DNA of 64,000 nt. Origin: Rhizopus arrhizus. Taxonomy: Eukaryota; Mucoromycota; Mucoromycetes; Mucorales; Rhizopodaceae. Under the pieces are notes generated by a model, which saw only the letters and a list, made by a program, of their open reading frames with translations, was not told where the DNA came from and did no database searches. Location: NCBI GenBank assembly GCA_024220505.1, contig JAKZZE010000033.1, positions 62,001-126,000 of the forward strand, given 5' to 3'. The translations under genes and the position numbers were made by a program. This document shows, in pieces, positions 23,966-33,646 of this stretch; the first letter of the stretch is position 1; the number at the start of each line of letters is the position of its first letter.

Positions 23966-24235
23966 TCAATCTGCTCTTGATTAATAGAATATCTCCCTTC
24001 TCTTAATTATTTAATAGCAATTAAAAAATAAAATAAAAAAAAATTGTTGCAAAAATGCCAATCTTCAGACAGTGTCTGTTTTACTAATGTTATCCTTTGG
24101 GAAACATTGAGAATTACTGATAAATAAAAGTAAAATAAACGTGCATAATGGGGTACAAACACATTGTGATTAATCAATGAGTGTTTGAAAATCAGACTTT
24201 ATTAAATTGGTATAATTATAAACGGTATTTTTTTG

Positions 24236-25984
24236 TTACTTTTGTTTTTGAATTAAATCTATTTGTTCTCTTAATTCTCTAATAGCGCACTCACAGAATG
24301 TAGCTAATATGCTCTTCATCATGATTAATCCTTTATCCGTCTTGCGGGCTATTTCTGAAGGATCAAATTCGTTGAATACAATCTCAAACCTAAATTTACA
24401 CGCCCTGTTGTTTACACGAGTTAGCGCGTTAATTTTTTGTTTACATAAAATAAAACTTACGCAACAAAAAATCGAAGGTTTTCGACTGCTCTATATGTGC
24501 GTCGGGTATCACTGTGAATTTTGGTAATGAAACCAAAAGGACGTTTGGATTGTTTCACGAGACTATTGTAAGCATTACAAAGAACTCTTCCATCTCTATT
24601 TTTAATTTAATCGGTTAAGGATATTATTTCATTCCATGAGCTTTCCCTTACGCTAAGCATTCTAGAAAAGCATTTTCATTGTCCTTTGGATTTGATATAT
24701 CAATGACTTCTTTTAAACTTTTGTCTTGATTATCAACAAGTAAAGCATGGTATCTTCCTTTTTACAAATAACAAATTAATTCCATATGTATATACCCATA
24801 CGTTATGAATAACCTACCTAAAGGATCATTAACAAAAGATCCTCGTTCAAGCCATACAGGTATACTACTGTCCACCTTTGCCTTTTCGTCTGTATCCTCT
24901 TCGCTGTCCGATAAACTTAATATGGATGTTTTACCCATCAATGCCTGTATCTCAGGAGTGAACACAGCAGGAGGACTTCCGATATGATGAGGAGGATTAA
25001 ATCCCTGAGATTCAACCACTCGTAAATAAGTATGAATAGCTTGTCTTTCCCGTTCCAGCAGGTCAAAATCAGACGATTTGTATACGTATCCTTCCTCATC
25101 ATTTCCATCCTCTCTATATTGGTTTTCTAATTCTTTCATTGCTTCTAAAAGTGACAAAGAAGCTTGTCTTAATTTACTTAAAGCAGTATCGGACAGATCG
25201 TGTCTATTTGTGGTATAATTACGAACTGAGTCCAACATTCTTGTAACTGATTGAATTAGCGGTAGAATGTCAAAGCTTGGTTCAATAGGTGTCGTTGCCC
25301 TTGATGATTCATCAGCACTATCTGATGAGAGTGGATGTGAAGAGGAAGAAGATGATGATGATGATTGACGAGGACCCATGACCATAGCCCAAGCAGTCAA
25401 AGTATGCTGTATGTCTTCAAAACATGTATTCAAAAGTACATCCAAGTCTGTCTCAACATCAAGATTTATCCAGCTTGGAGGTGGCGCCTTTGGAGTTGGA
25501 AGCCGTTCATCGTAATCATCTTCTTCTTCTATCATAAGCTTTTGAAATCCCAATGTGCCACCTCTGTTTAAATTGTATTCATTAAATTATGCCAGCACAG
25601 AAAAGAAAAGAGGATATACTTACTTGTTTAGCTTTAATTCTCTCTTTGCGTAAAAGTCCTGTAACCTTTCAATAGAACCTAAAGTCATAACAGAAGATCT
25701 TCTTTGAGCTAAAATGAAAATAAATAAAGAGGTATAAGGATAATGAGATTATAATGCTATTTACCTGATCGAGCAAATCCTTTTGTCTGAATACCATTGA
25801 TAGGCTTCAAGTATCTTCTACCAAAAGGACTGGCTGCACGTACAATAGAATCATCTCGAGGTATAGGGGACGATACTCTTCTTACAAAGTCAGAGATATC
25901 TTCTTCTGAGAAAGCAGGATATGAATCAGTGCTTTCCTGAGATGTTGTTGAGTAAGTGGATTCAGCCAAGGGATGTTGTGACAT
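24236..25984 (-). CDS. calponin-homology-like domain protein, function unknown
   Basis: Minus-strand exons 25984-25765, 25708-25624, 25563-24818, 24757-24652, 24595-24461 and 24404-24236 give 486 residues. The N-terminal 100 residues are Ser-rich and likely disordered. The middle (about 100-350) is a helical, acidic region with a run of nine serines and no recognised domain. The C-terminal region (about 340-470) resembles a CH-type fold, with LADGRVLCNAYNSL, then ENLRFFVAACKFRFEI and FDPSEIARKTDKGLIMM. By analogy with CH domains it may bind actin or microtubules. This is inference from pattern; I do not recognise a named homologue. The gene converges on the protease with a 270-base spacer. 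Confidence 0.7.
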
Positions 25985-26892
25985 CTTGAAGAAAAGAGAA
26001 TAAAAAGGGCAATATGCCTCGAACAGATAAAGAAAAAACCTTCAGTCACGGTCGTACACAACCTGAATTGTTTTCTTTTACATTGTTATGTGTTGAACAA
26101 TTAATTATGTTCCACGTGTCAGTAGATTCATGTGGAAAAGGCCTACTTTTATATTTTATTATCAAACACATTTGTTAATGATCAGAAAGCATTTTTTTCT
26201 CTCTTTTTATTTTATGAAACTGTAGATCTTGCTATTGACACGATTATTGATAGGACTGTTTTCATTATACATAACACGTTTTTCTTTTTTCTTGTATTTA
26301 AAATGTGAACTTTTTTTCCAATTAATTTGCGGGTTATGAATGTAAAGACGCTTTAAATGAATTGACTATATATGACAAGGTGTAATCGTTTAAATAAGCA
26401 GATTGAGTGTGCCAGTTTTATATAGTTTATATTTGCAATTATAGCTCAATCTTCTTTGAACAAATATGTTACACAACCAAAAAGTAAAGCCATCTTATTG
26501 TTATACTACAATGCGCCTTTGTTGACGTACTTCATTTGTATACGTGTATTTATAATTACTGTTCACAATGCAATCACCACTAGAACTTTGAATATCTCGT
26601 GTGTCTACATAAATTTGATTTCAAAATACACGCTGTTTTATGAAATAGCGAAACATCATATACAGTGGCTATTTAAAGCATGTCTGTATCCGGTATATTG
26701 TATACAAAAAATGCTAAAAATGTGCTACAAGTGGTTTCCCTTCTCTTTCACTTAATATAAACATAGATGAGTTGATGTTGGATAAGATACACGGTTGATA
26801 GCCCAATATAAAAGTATATGTTTTGTTATATCAATTTTATTTTTATATATAAGTCAACAGTGAGCGAACTGTGGCATCTTCTTGTTGAATAT
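25985..26892. other. intergenic, AT-rich
   Basis: About 900 bases upstream of the CH-like gene and downstream of TIM8. A plus-strand open frame at 26456-26755 shows no family motif and AT-driven composition. CACGTG (an E-box) occurs near 26114, upstream of the CH-like gene. Nothing else is supported. Confidence 0.5.
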
Positions 26893-27268
26893 TTACATGG
26901 CACTGTTTCTTAATTCTTCAAGTCTCTTAACGATGAATAAACTAGTATCAAGGAAACGGTCGACACAGTTAGCCAAACAAGCCTCTTCGCCACGATCTAA
27001 TTTGTTGTTAACTTTGTTGATACATTTATCCTATTTATTGCTGACAGTCAGTAAATTTGTTTTCTTTCCCTTTTTAATTCAATTACCCAACAGTTGTCAG
27101 TTAAAGAGTGTACGGTTTGTTGAACACGAGCCTTGGCTTGTTCAGCTTCAAGGAACTAACAATTTAATTTAGTCCAAAGGACTTTTTTTTTTTTCTTTTT
27201 TTTTTCTGTTTACGTACTTGGCCAAGTTCACGTTGATCGTTTTCTGAAAATTGGAGTTGTTGAGACAT
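26893..27268 (-). CDS. TIM8: mitochondrial import chaperone Tim8
   Basis: Small Tim proteins carry hydrophobic precursors across the mitochondrial intermembrane space; Tim8 pairs with Tim13. Three short minus-strand exons (27268-27218, 27155-27087, 27030-26893) give 85 residues, the usual family length. The twin CX3C motif is complete: CWDKC, whose middle lies across the second intron, and CLANC. CVDRFLDTSLFIVKRL follows, as in Tim8. The N-terminus ELGQFLEAEQAKARVQQTV is also typical. None of the exons exceeds 138 bases, so the gene is easily overlooked. Both introns are phase 0 and GT-AG; the first contains a long pyrimidine/purine-only stretch. Confidence 0.93.
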
Positions 27269-28034
27269 TTTGAAAGCTGATTAAAAAGAAAAATAGGGCT
27301 ATTTCTGGGACCCCCGCTCTCTTCAGCAGACCTAAAAACTTTCTACACTCGACAGGTTTCGAAATAATGTGGCTTAGTCATACCAGTGCATGCCTTGTTT
27401 TTTCTGAGGTTTAAACATTTGTAGGTTAAACAGCAGAATAAAAGAATACAGTGGTAGAAAGTAGCAGTGTTTGTAAACTTGATAGATATACAGATGGCTG
27501 TATTAAATTCGTTTAATTTTTTTTAAAAAAAAAAAACGAGTTCAGTTTTTAACTTTTGTGTTCGCACAAATGGTTTAATGTTTGGCAGAAACTTTAATAT
27601 GAAGTCAAATAATTAATTCCAATGTCCTTAGATGGGAGCCTTACGCAATAAAACATATAAAATAGTCAAGGAAAAAGAATGCTCAAAAAACAGAAGAAGC
27701 ACATACATGCTTTGCTCTAATCAGATAATAATTTAAGATTATGCCTCTTGTAATAATAAATAAAATTCATTACGCAAAAAGTGTGACATGGTTTTAATAT
27801 AATTGTCTTATTGCTAACGAAGCAAATCAACTAGCTAGCATGTTTAAATGTAAATGGCTTTATTACTTTAGAATGTTTTCATAAGTACAATCGCTCGTCT
27901 TTCTCTTCACTTTTAAATACAACTATATTTCTTATTTTCAAATTATAAATTCTAAGTTTTGTTAATACCATTGCATATGTTTATAGTATTTATTATAAAA
28001 AATATTGACTTTTGTTTTTTTCCTTCTTTTTTTT
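27269..28034. other. intergenic between TIM8 and H2A.Z
   Basis: About 770 bases upstream of TIM8. It includes an A/T hairpin-like tract at 27519-27536 (T run followed by A run). No open frame or RNA gene is supported. Confidence 0.5.
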
Positions 28035-28566
28035 TTACATCTTCTTTCCAGTCTTTGTATTTCCAATGAGAGATTTATGAATATGAGGAAGTACGCCACC
28101 ACCAGCAATAGTAGCTTTAATAAGAGCATCAAGCTCCTCATCACCACGAATAGCTAATTGTAAATGTCTTGGTGTAATACGTTTTACTTTAAGATCCTTT
28201 GTGGCATTGCCTGCTAATTCAAGTACTTCGGCCGTTAGGTATTCAAGAATAGCTGCTGTATATACTGCAGCCTTTGCTCCAACGCGTGAATGGCTGTGTC
28301 CTTTTGACTTCAAATAACGGTGAATACGGCCTACAGGAAACTATAAAGTGAGGCTTATTAACTTTTGCTGTGCAGACGTTTTTTCTCTCTTCTCTTTTAC
28401 TTGAAGACCAGAACGGGCAGACTGAGACAAAGCGGGAACTCTGCTATCTTTACGTTCACCTTTCTTTGAACCGTTATCAGATACGCTGTCAGCCTATTTT
28501 TTTTTCGTATCAAATTTATAAATATACTTTTCACGCTTTTTTTTTCTCTCTTCTTTTTTTTACCAT
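28035..28566 (-). CDS. HTZ1: histone variant H2A.Z
   Basis: Minus-strand exons 28566-28564 (ATG only), 28493-28401 and 28340-28035 give 133 residues. The histone fold is unmistakable: [39 protein letters not shown] and [18 protein letters not shown]. The variant-specific tail [14 protein letters not shown] separates H2A.Z from canonical H2A. H2A.Z marks promoters and is deposited by SWR1-type complexes. The start codon is an exon by itself: the ATG runs straight into GTAAAA, and the next codon (GCT) follows an AATAG acceptor. A 26-A tract (poly-T on the coding strand) lies 20 bases upstream. The Abraxas-like gene lies 216 bases upstream on the same strand. Confidence 0.96.
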
Positions 28567-28586
28567 ATTTTTTTTTATTTAAAAAG

Positions 28587-28612
28587 AAAAAAAAAAAAAA
28601 AAAAAAAAAAAA
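28587..28612 (+). repeat. poly-A tract (26 A), poly-T upstream of H2A.Z
   Basis: The tract lies 20-45 bases before the H2A.Z start codon on its coding strand. It may be a promoter element; that is inference. Confidence 0.75.
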
Positions 28613-28782
28613 GAAAAAAGCTGTACATGGTTACAATAAACGGGAATTAAACATTTTGAATTTTATTGGATGAGAAATTCATGTTTTTTGAATATTATCA
28701 CCAGCATAATTATGCTTAATGTCACGACGTAGACAGATAGAATAAACTCTGGTCCATTTATTTAACAGCATATGAACTACTA

Positions 28783-29704
28783 CTACTTCTGTTGCTGCTG
28801 CTTTATACTTTCTACCTCCTTTTTAAGATCTTCAAGCTCCTTTTCTTTTTGAATTATTCGATTAGTGAAAGTCTATGATAAGCTCTTAAATATACTCCGA
28901 ACGTTATGTAAATCATAGTTGTACCTGTAGGGTTTTAATTGATTCATAATACGCATTGTTACAGTGATCAAGTATAACATCAGGTGAAACTATAGAATTT
29001 AACAAACTATTGCTAAAAAAAAAAGATTAGGAAAGTCGAGTAGCAAGTTTATTTGACGTAATCAAAGTAGAATTACCTTGATGGATTTGGGGTATTTGAC
29101 ATAAATTGTCTGAAATCCAATGTACTTCCACTCATATTAGTTACTTCTAACGGTAGTTTGGTGTTAGAATCTTTTATATCCCAAAAAGCAAACTCATATG
29201 TATGCGTAGCTTTATCTAGCAAAGATGAGGATATGATGGCCATGCAGCCGTGCTTTACTGTTTCGGAAAAGGACTTCATCCAGAGTTGATCTCTTACGGA
29301 AAGTTCTACGTCTGTTTGTCTTCGATATTTAAAGTATCCAACACAGGCAGTTTGATTAAACTGTTTGATGGTATTGCCATACATATCGTAGGGTATATCT
29401 TTGACTATTTCATAACCATGAATGACTAGGAGGAAAAAAATTAGACAAAACGTGTCATATGTGTTTTTCTATTTACTTATAAAATCTTCTCGGTGTTCAT
29501 ATGCTTGATCTGTATTATCGTCATTTGCCATAGTTACTCTCGAAGATAGTGCACCTAAGAAGTAACCTTCCTAAAAATAAAAAGAAATGTTAATCAACTT
29601 GCTTATATAAAAAAAAAGATTTGTACAATGTCAATTGTTGAATTTGCACATTCGAATAGCAAAGAGGATAAAACTGTTCCATTTATGCGAACTGTGTAAG
29701 CCAT
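28783..29704 (-). CDS. Abraxas/FAM175-like MPN-domain scaffold
   Basis: Minus-strand exons 29704-29627, 29570-29477, 29425-29077, 29012-28925 and 28872-28783 give 232 residues. The N-terminal MPN-like domain has an EGYFLGAL start, then VIHGYEIVKDIPYD, CVGYFKYRRQTDVELSVRDQ and LWMKSFSE, as in Abraxas and Abro1. The JAMM metal-binding histidines of active deubiquitinases are not seen, so it should be a scaffold. The end is a coiled coil (QKEKELEDLKKEVESI), the segment that in Abraxas pairs with BRCC36. In animals this family builds the BRCA1-A and BRISC complexes, which cut Lys63 ubiquitin chains. The family call is from motifs read by eye; length is shorter than the animal proteins because the C-terminal tail is missing. 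Confidence 0.75.
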
Positions 29705-30057
29705 ACAAAAAGGAAAGAAAAAGAGAGGAGAAAAGTTTATTTCGTTGTTTAAAATGTTATTTGTCCCTTAGTTAGTCACCCTCTTTACCCTACAACTTGC
29801 TTTGGCTAAACAAGTTGAATATAATACAATGAAGCATATCAGTATTATAAATATGTCTCGTATTATCCCTTTTTTTATACCATGTATCAATCAATTTAGG
29901 GTAACAATGAAAAAGAACCAAGAAATTATACTAGTATCTGTTTTTAGTTCTATGTATTTTGTATTGATTGAATTAGGTTTTTGGTATGTTTTTCGGTACC
30001 TAAATTTCAATGTGGAAAGTGTTTACTGCTTGGACTAGATTTTTTTTTCTTCTTGAA
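29705..30057. other. shared upstream region, Abraxas-like and cyclophilin genes
   Basis: 353 bases between divergent start codons. A plus-strand open frame at 29802-30038 shows no family motif. An upstream in-frame ATG at 30010 could extend the cyclophilin by 16 residues. Confidence 0.45.
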
Positions 30058-30895
30058 ATGACACGTAAAATTTTCCTTGAAATAAAAATTGGCAACATTG
30101 GTCAACATGAAGACGCTTCTGCAAGATACCAAAGTGCGAAAGCTTGGGTAAATCAATGGTGGTCAACTTATGGTTTTGCCTCTAATGACCTCGACCAACT
30201 TGGACCAGAGGATAAAGAAACTGCAAAAGATATCCTATCCAATGATCCTAAAGCCATCAACGAAAAGTGGTTAGTGAATGCCCCTGAACCATTAAAAGGT
30301 GGTATAATAGAAATTGAATTATTCGAAAAGGACTGTCCAAAAACATGTGAAAATTTTGTATCTCTCTGTAAAGGAGGGAAAATTGGCAAAAGCTCAAAGA
30401 AGCCTTTACATTATGAAAATACCAAAATGTTTCGACTAGTTCCCGGTTTTGTTGTGCAAGGAGGAGATGTTACAAGAGGTATGAAAACAAACAAAGAAAG
30501 AAAAAGGAAACAATCTGCAAAACTAAGACAAACAAAAATAGGTGATGGATCTGGTGGAGACAGTATTTATAATGGAAAGTTTAATGATGAAAAGCCTGGA
30601 CTTGCAAAAAAGTTTGATAGAAAAGGTCTGGTAGCTATGGCGAACTCAGGTATATTTTTCTATTGAAAGTTCTCTATGAATCTAATCTAACATAGGGAAA
30701 AACTCCAATACATCGCAATTTTTCATAACACTTGGAGATAAGCACTCTCAATTTGACAAGATCAATGGCAAATATGTCATCTTTGGACAAGTTAGCAAAG
30801 GTTTTGAGGTGTTGGACGAGATAAATAAAGTGCCCGAATCACAGGAACAACCACAAGAAACAATCACAATTACCAACTGTGGTGAACTGTTATAA
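30058..30895 (+). CDS. cyclophilin-type peptidyl-prolyl isomerase
   Basis: Exons 30058-30649 and 30696-30895 give 263 residues. Residues 1-75 are a conserved-looking extension (YQSAKAWVNQWWSTYG) not found in cyclophilin A. The isomerase domain starts at about residue 80 with GGIIEIELFEKDCPKTCENF. It includes MFRLVPGFVVQGGDVTRG with the catalytic Arg, and NSNTSQFFITLGD with the QFF core. A Lys/Arg-rich insertion (KTNKERKRKQSAK) lies between these two, replacing the usual short loop, and could be a nuclear signal. The start at 30058 was chosen over 30010 because MTRKIFLEIKIGN resembles a typical cyclophilin beginning. It converges on eL32, with 36 bases between stops. Confidence 0.88.
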
Positions 30896-30931
30896 AATAA
30901 AATTATATTTCTTTTAATAAATGCCAATTGT

Positions 30932-31383
30932 TTACTCCTGGGATCTAAGACGAGCACCAGCGTTGATAACCTTAACGTTAAGTTGAGCAGCACGTTCAAG
31001 GAGAGCAACACGCTTCTTGGAGGAAACGTTGTGAGCAATTTCGGCGGCATAAGAGCGGTTGTGCATCAACAACAAGTTGAGTTCACGAACGTTGGAAACG
31101 GTGAACTTGCGGAAACCATTGGGCAAAAGATTGCGAGTCTTCTTGGCAGAACCGTAACCGATCTTGGGCATAGGAGCTTGTCCCTTGAAACGTCTACGCA
31201 TGTTACAATCAATACCCTTAGGCTTTCTCCAGGATTCCTGTACAAAAATGTTATTATTCAGTTATTCTAAAAATATTCATTCAATATACATACACCAACA
31301 CGCATGAAACGGTTAGATTGGTGGCGCTTGAAGTGAGCAGTACGCTTCTTCACGATGGTGTGCTTTACGGCAGGAGTAACCAT
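30932..31383 (-). CDS. RPL32: 60S ribosomal protein eL32
   Basis: Minus-strand exons 31383-31294 and 31237-30932 give 131 residues, the normal eL32 length. The start [20 protein letters not shown] and the segments [39 protein letters not shown] and [20 protein letters not shown] are diagnostic. It is a structural protein of the large cytosolic subunit. Codon use is visibly more biased than in neighbouring genes (many AAG, GGT, CGT), as expected for high expression. A single 56-base intron lies 90 bases into the coding region. Confidence 0.97.
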
Positions 31384-31869
31384 TTCTAAAGCTACATTAA
31401 ATAGGTGGTTTAATAATCTATTCAAAATTTATTTAAACATCTTTCCACAATCAATGTTGTCTTTATCATAGTTGAATTTCCTTGGTAAATGTCATTGCCG
31501 GTTGTTTTAATTGACATTCCTTAATTAATTACTGTTATTGAACTGTCTTTTTTTGTGTGCTCGTATAACCCCATTGACTGTGGATAGATGGATGTTGTCT
31601 TTTATGATCCTTTTTTTACCTTCTTAGGGTGAGGTTGGAAGAGGAGGATCTTTTTGCATACTTGCTTATGGGTTGTTTTGTTGATTCCCTTTTCCTTGCA
31701 CCCTCCTTTTGGGGCCATTCCGGTTCTTCAGCCGGACAGTATAAGCCTCCATAAGTAAACTTGGATATGATGTCATAATTTTTTACTAGGTACTCCGATG
31801 AAAAAGTACGAGGTTCATTGCTTGCTATTTTTTCCCTTTGTCTTTAGTAAAGCTTACAATAATATTAAA
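31384..31869. other. shared promoter region, eL32 and NDUFB2
   Basis: 486 bases between divergent starts. It includes an inverted repeat at 31719-31736 and T-rich stretches. No gene is supported inside. Confidence 0.55.
31719..31736. promoter_or_regulatory. inverted repeat TCCGG-N8-CCGGA
   Basis: TCCGG at 31719-31723 and its reverse complement CCGGA at 31732-31736 are separated by 8 bases. The CGG-N8-CCG core fits the half-site layout bound by Zn2Cys6 dimers in fungi. It stands out as a GC-rich element in AT-rich DNA between divergent eL32 and NDUFB2 starts. Function is inferred. Confidence 0.4.
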
Positions 31870-32112
31870 ATGGCTGCTGGAGGATTAGGATTTCACCCAC
31901 ACTTACCCGGATTCACTCATCGCTTCGTTGGAAAAGCATTGGGAGCCACCATGTGGTTTTGGATGATGTACCGCGCTAAGGAAGATGGTCCTGTTCTTTT
32001 GGTAAAAATTTCAAAAGCAAGCCATAGAATTCTTTTTTAAATAATAGTTGCATTGTAGGGTTGGAGACATCCATGGGATCACCACGGCGATCATCACGAC
32101 GAACATCATTAA
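31870..32112 (+). CDS. NDUFB2: complex I subunit NDUFB2 (AGGG subunit)
   Basis: Exons 31870-32001 and 32059-32112 give 61 residues. The small single-pass subunit of the membrane arm of respiratory complex I is recognised by HRFVGKALGATMWFWMMYRA, then KEDGPVLLGWRHPWDH and a His-rich end (HHGDHHDEHH). The membrane segment is about residues 20-35. It lies in the inner mitochondrial membrane. The frame extends upstream of 31870 to an ATG at 31798, but the codons in between do not resemble the family, so I start at 31870. The gene converges on SNF5 with 100 bases between. Confidence 0.9.
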
Positions 32113-32212
32113 ATTATTCACAAACATGCAAAATAAAAAGCTCTCCAATTCCATTAGATAGTCAATTTAGTATAGCTATAAAAGAAAGCTTTAAATTTAT
32201 TATGTTCAAAAG

Positions 32213-33544
32213 TTAATAATTGCTAATGCGACGAGTGGATCTCTTGAATCGTGTTTCTCTTCTCATTCGTCTACAAAAAATGCGTAATGAATATATTATG
32301 TTTAACAAAAGTTGGAAATATCATGTCTACCTTATGTTTCTTTCTTGTGCAATTAATAGTTTTTCTAATTCATCATTGGGTAATGCTTCTAATTGTGGTT
32401 CCCAATGTTTGATTTCTTCCATTGGTCGATATACGTTATCTAGTGTAGATCTAATTTCTGATTCTATCATGAGCTAAAGGTAGATATAAGTATCGATATC
32501 ATGTAAATGTTTGTCTATCATAAATTTACTTCCTCAACATATTGTTTTTTGTGTCTAAACAGTTGTTCGCGTATAGCATGTGATATAATACTCACATATT
32601 CCCCACCTACACCTAGCTCAGCTGTTAACTGTCTACTAAAGACTTCCGGAGCATTTGCACTATCATTTTGTAAATCCCACTCAAATTGATCTCGATAGTT
32701 AACTTTTCCGATTTGTAAATCAAGCTTTTTTAATACAAGCAAAGAGTTAAATCAAAGATTATAGTACTATTATAAAAACTCACCTTAATAAGAACTCGTG
32801 TATGAGATGACGGTAGCTGGACTGTTCTGACGCTTTCAAAATCAAGAACTTGTGAACGTATTGAATCAGCAATAGGTTGAACAAACTTATAATGTGGTAG
32901 CTCCAGGTCTTCACATAACATTTCGCCAAATTTTTCTGGTGTCAAGTATTGCTCTAAGAGAATTTTAAGCAAAACATATGCAAAAACCATTTAGCTTCTT
33001 TACCATTCATATTCCACAAGAATCTGTCTCGAAGTTTAATTGAATCAATATCGATATCTAACCGTATAGGCACTAATGTTTCCTCTGTTTCTGATATTTT
33101 AGTTAAATCAACTTCTGTATAATTCAAATTGTTCTTTTTCCTTGTAATTTTTGGCCATCCTGTTTTTGTTTGTCCTGTTTGGTTTTGTTTATTTACTAGC
33201 TTTCTTCTTTCTTCTCCTCCATCGCCATTTTCTTTTTCTTCATCTTCATCACTTTCCTCTTCATAGTAATCCTCGTCGGATTCACTGCCTGCAAAACGTG
33301 TCTTTTTGGTAATATATGATTCGGGTAAAAGTAAAGCATTGTCGTCTGAATGTTTTAGTCGTGCAGGATAAGTAGAAAAAACACCGTGTGTTCTATCAGA
33401 TGGCTTCAAATTGGATAGCATTGGATACGCAACTTGGGTATAAAATAATCCACGCTGTTGCTGCTGCTGTTGTTGTTGTTGCTGTTGTAGATGTTGTTGC
33501 TGTTGTGCTAAGTGAGGTAGTAAAGATGGATTACTTTGCATCAT
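32213..33544 (-). CDS. SNF5: SNF5/SMARCB1-type chromatin remodelling subunit
   Basis: Minus-strand exons 33544-33004, 32953-32784, 32724-32530, 32473-32331 and 32270-32213 give 368 residues. The N-terminus has a polyglutamine tract coded by mixed CAG/CAA (about 33449-33502). A strongly acidic stretch (DEDYYEEESDEDEEKE) follows. The SNF5 domain has its two repeats: VPIRLDIDIDSIKLRDRFLW with LTPEKFGEMLCEDLELPHY, then LDLQIGKVNYRDQFEWDLQN. It would be a core subunit of a SWI/SNF or RSC complex; with only one candidate in view I cannot decide between Snf5 and Sfh1. The basic C-terminus ends RRISNY. Its start codon is only 102 bases from the DHX33 stop. Confidence 0.92.
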
Positions 33545-33646
33545 TCTGGTCTTTTTTTTGGTAAAACGAAAGAAAAAAGATGCAGCAGAAAAAATTCTTT
33601 AGTGACAGGTTCTTTCCCTTTTAGGAAATTGTCAGATGGTTTTTAT

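Noticed and set aside
26456..26755. Plus-strand open frame of 99 codons
   Set aside because: AT-driven composition (Ile, Tyr, Lys), no family motif, no clear start context.
29802..30038. Plus-strand open frame of 78 codons before the cyclophilin
   Set aside because: No motif, sits in a divergent promoter, and overlaps the cyclophilin 5' region in another frame.
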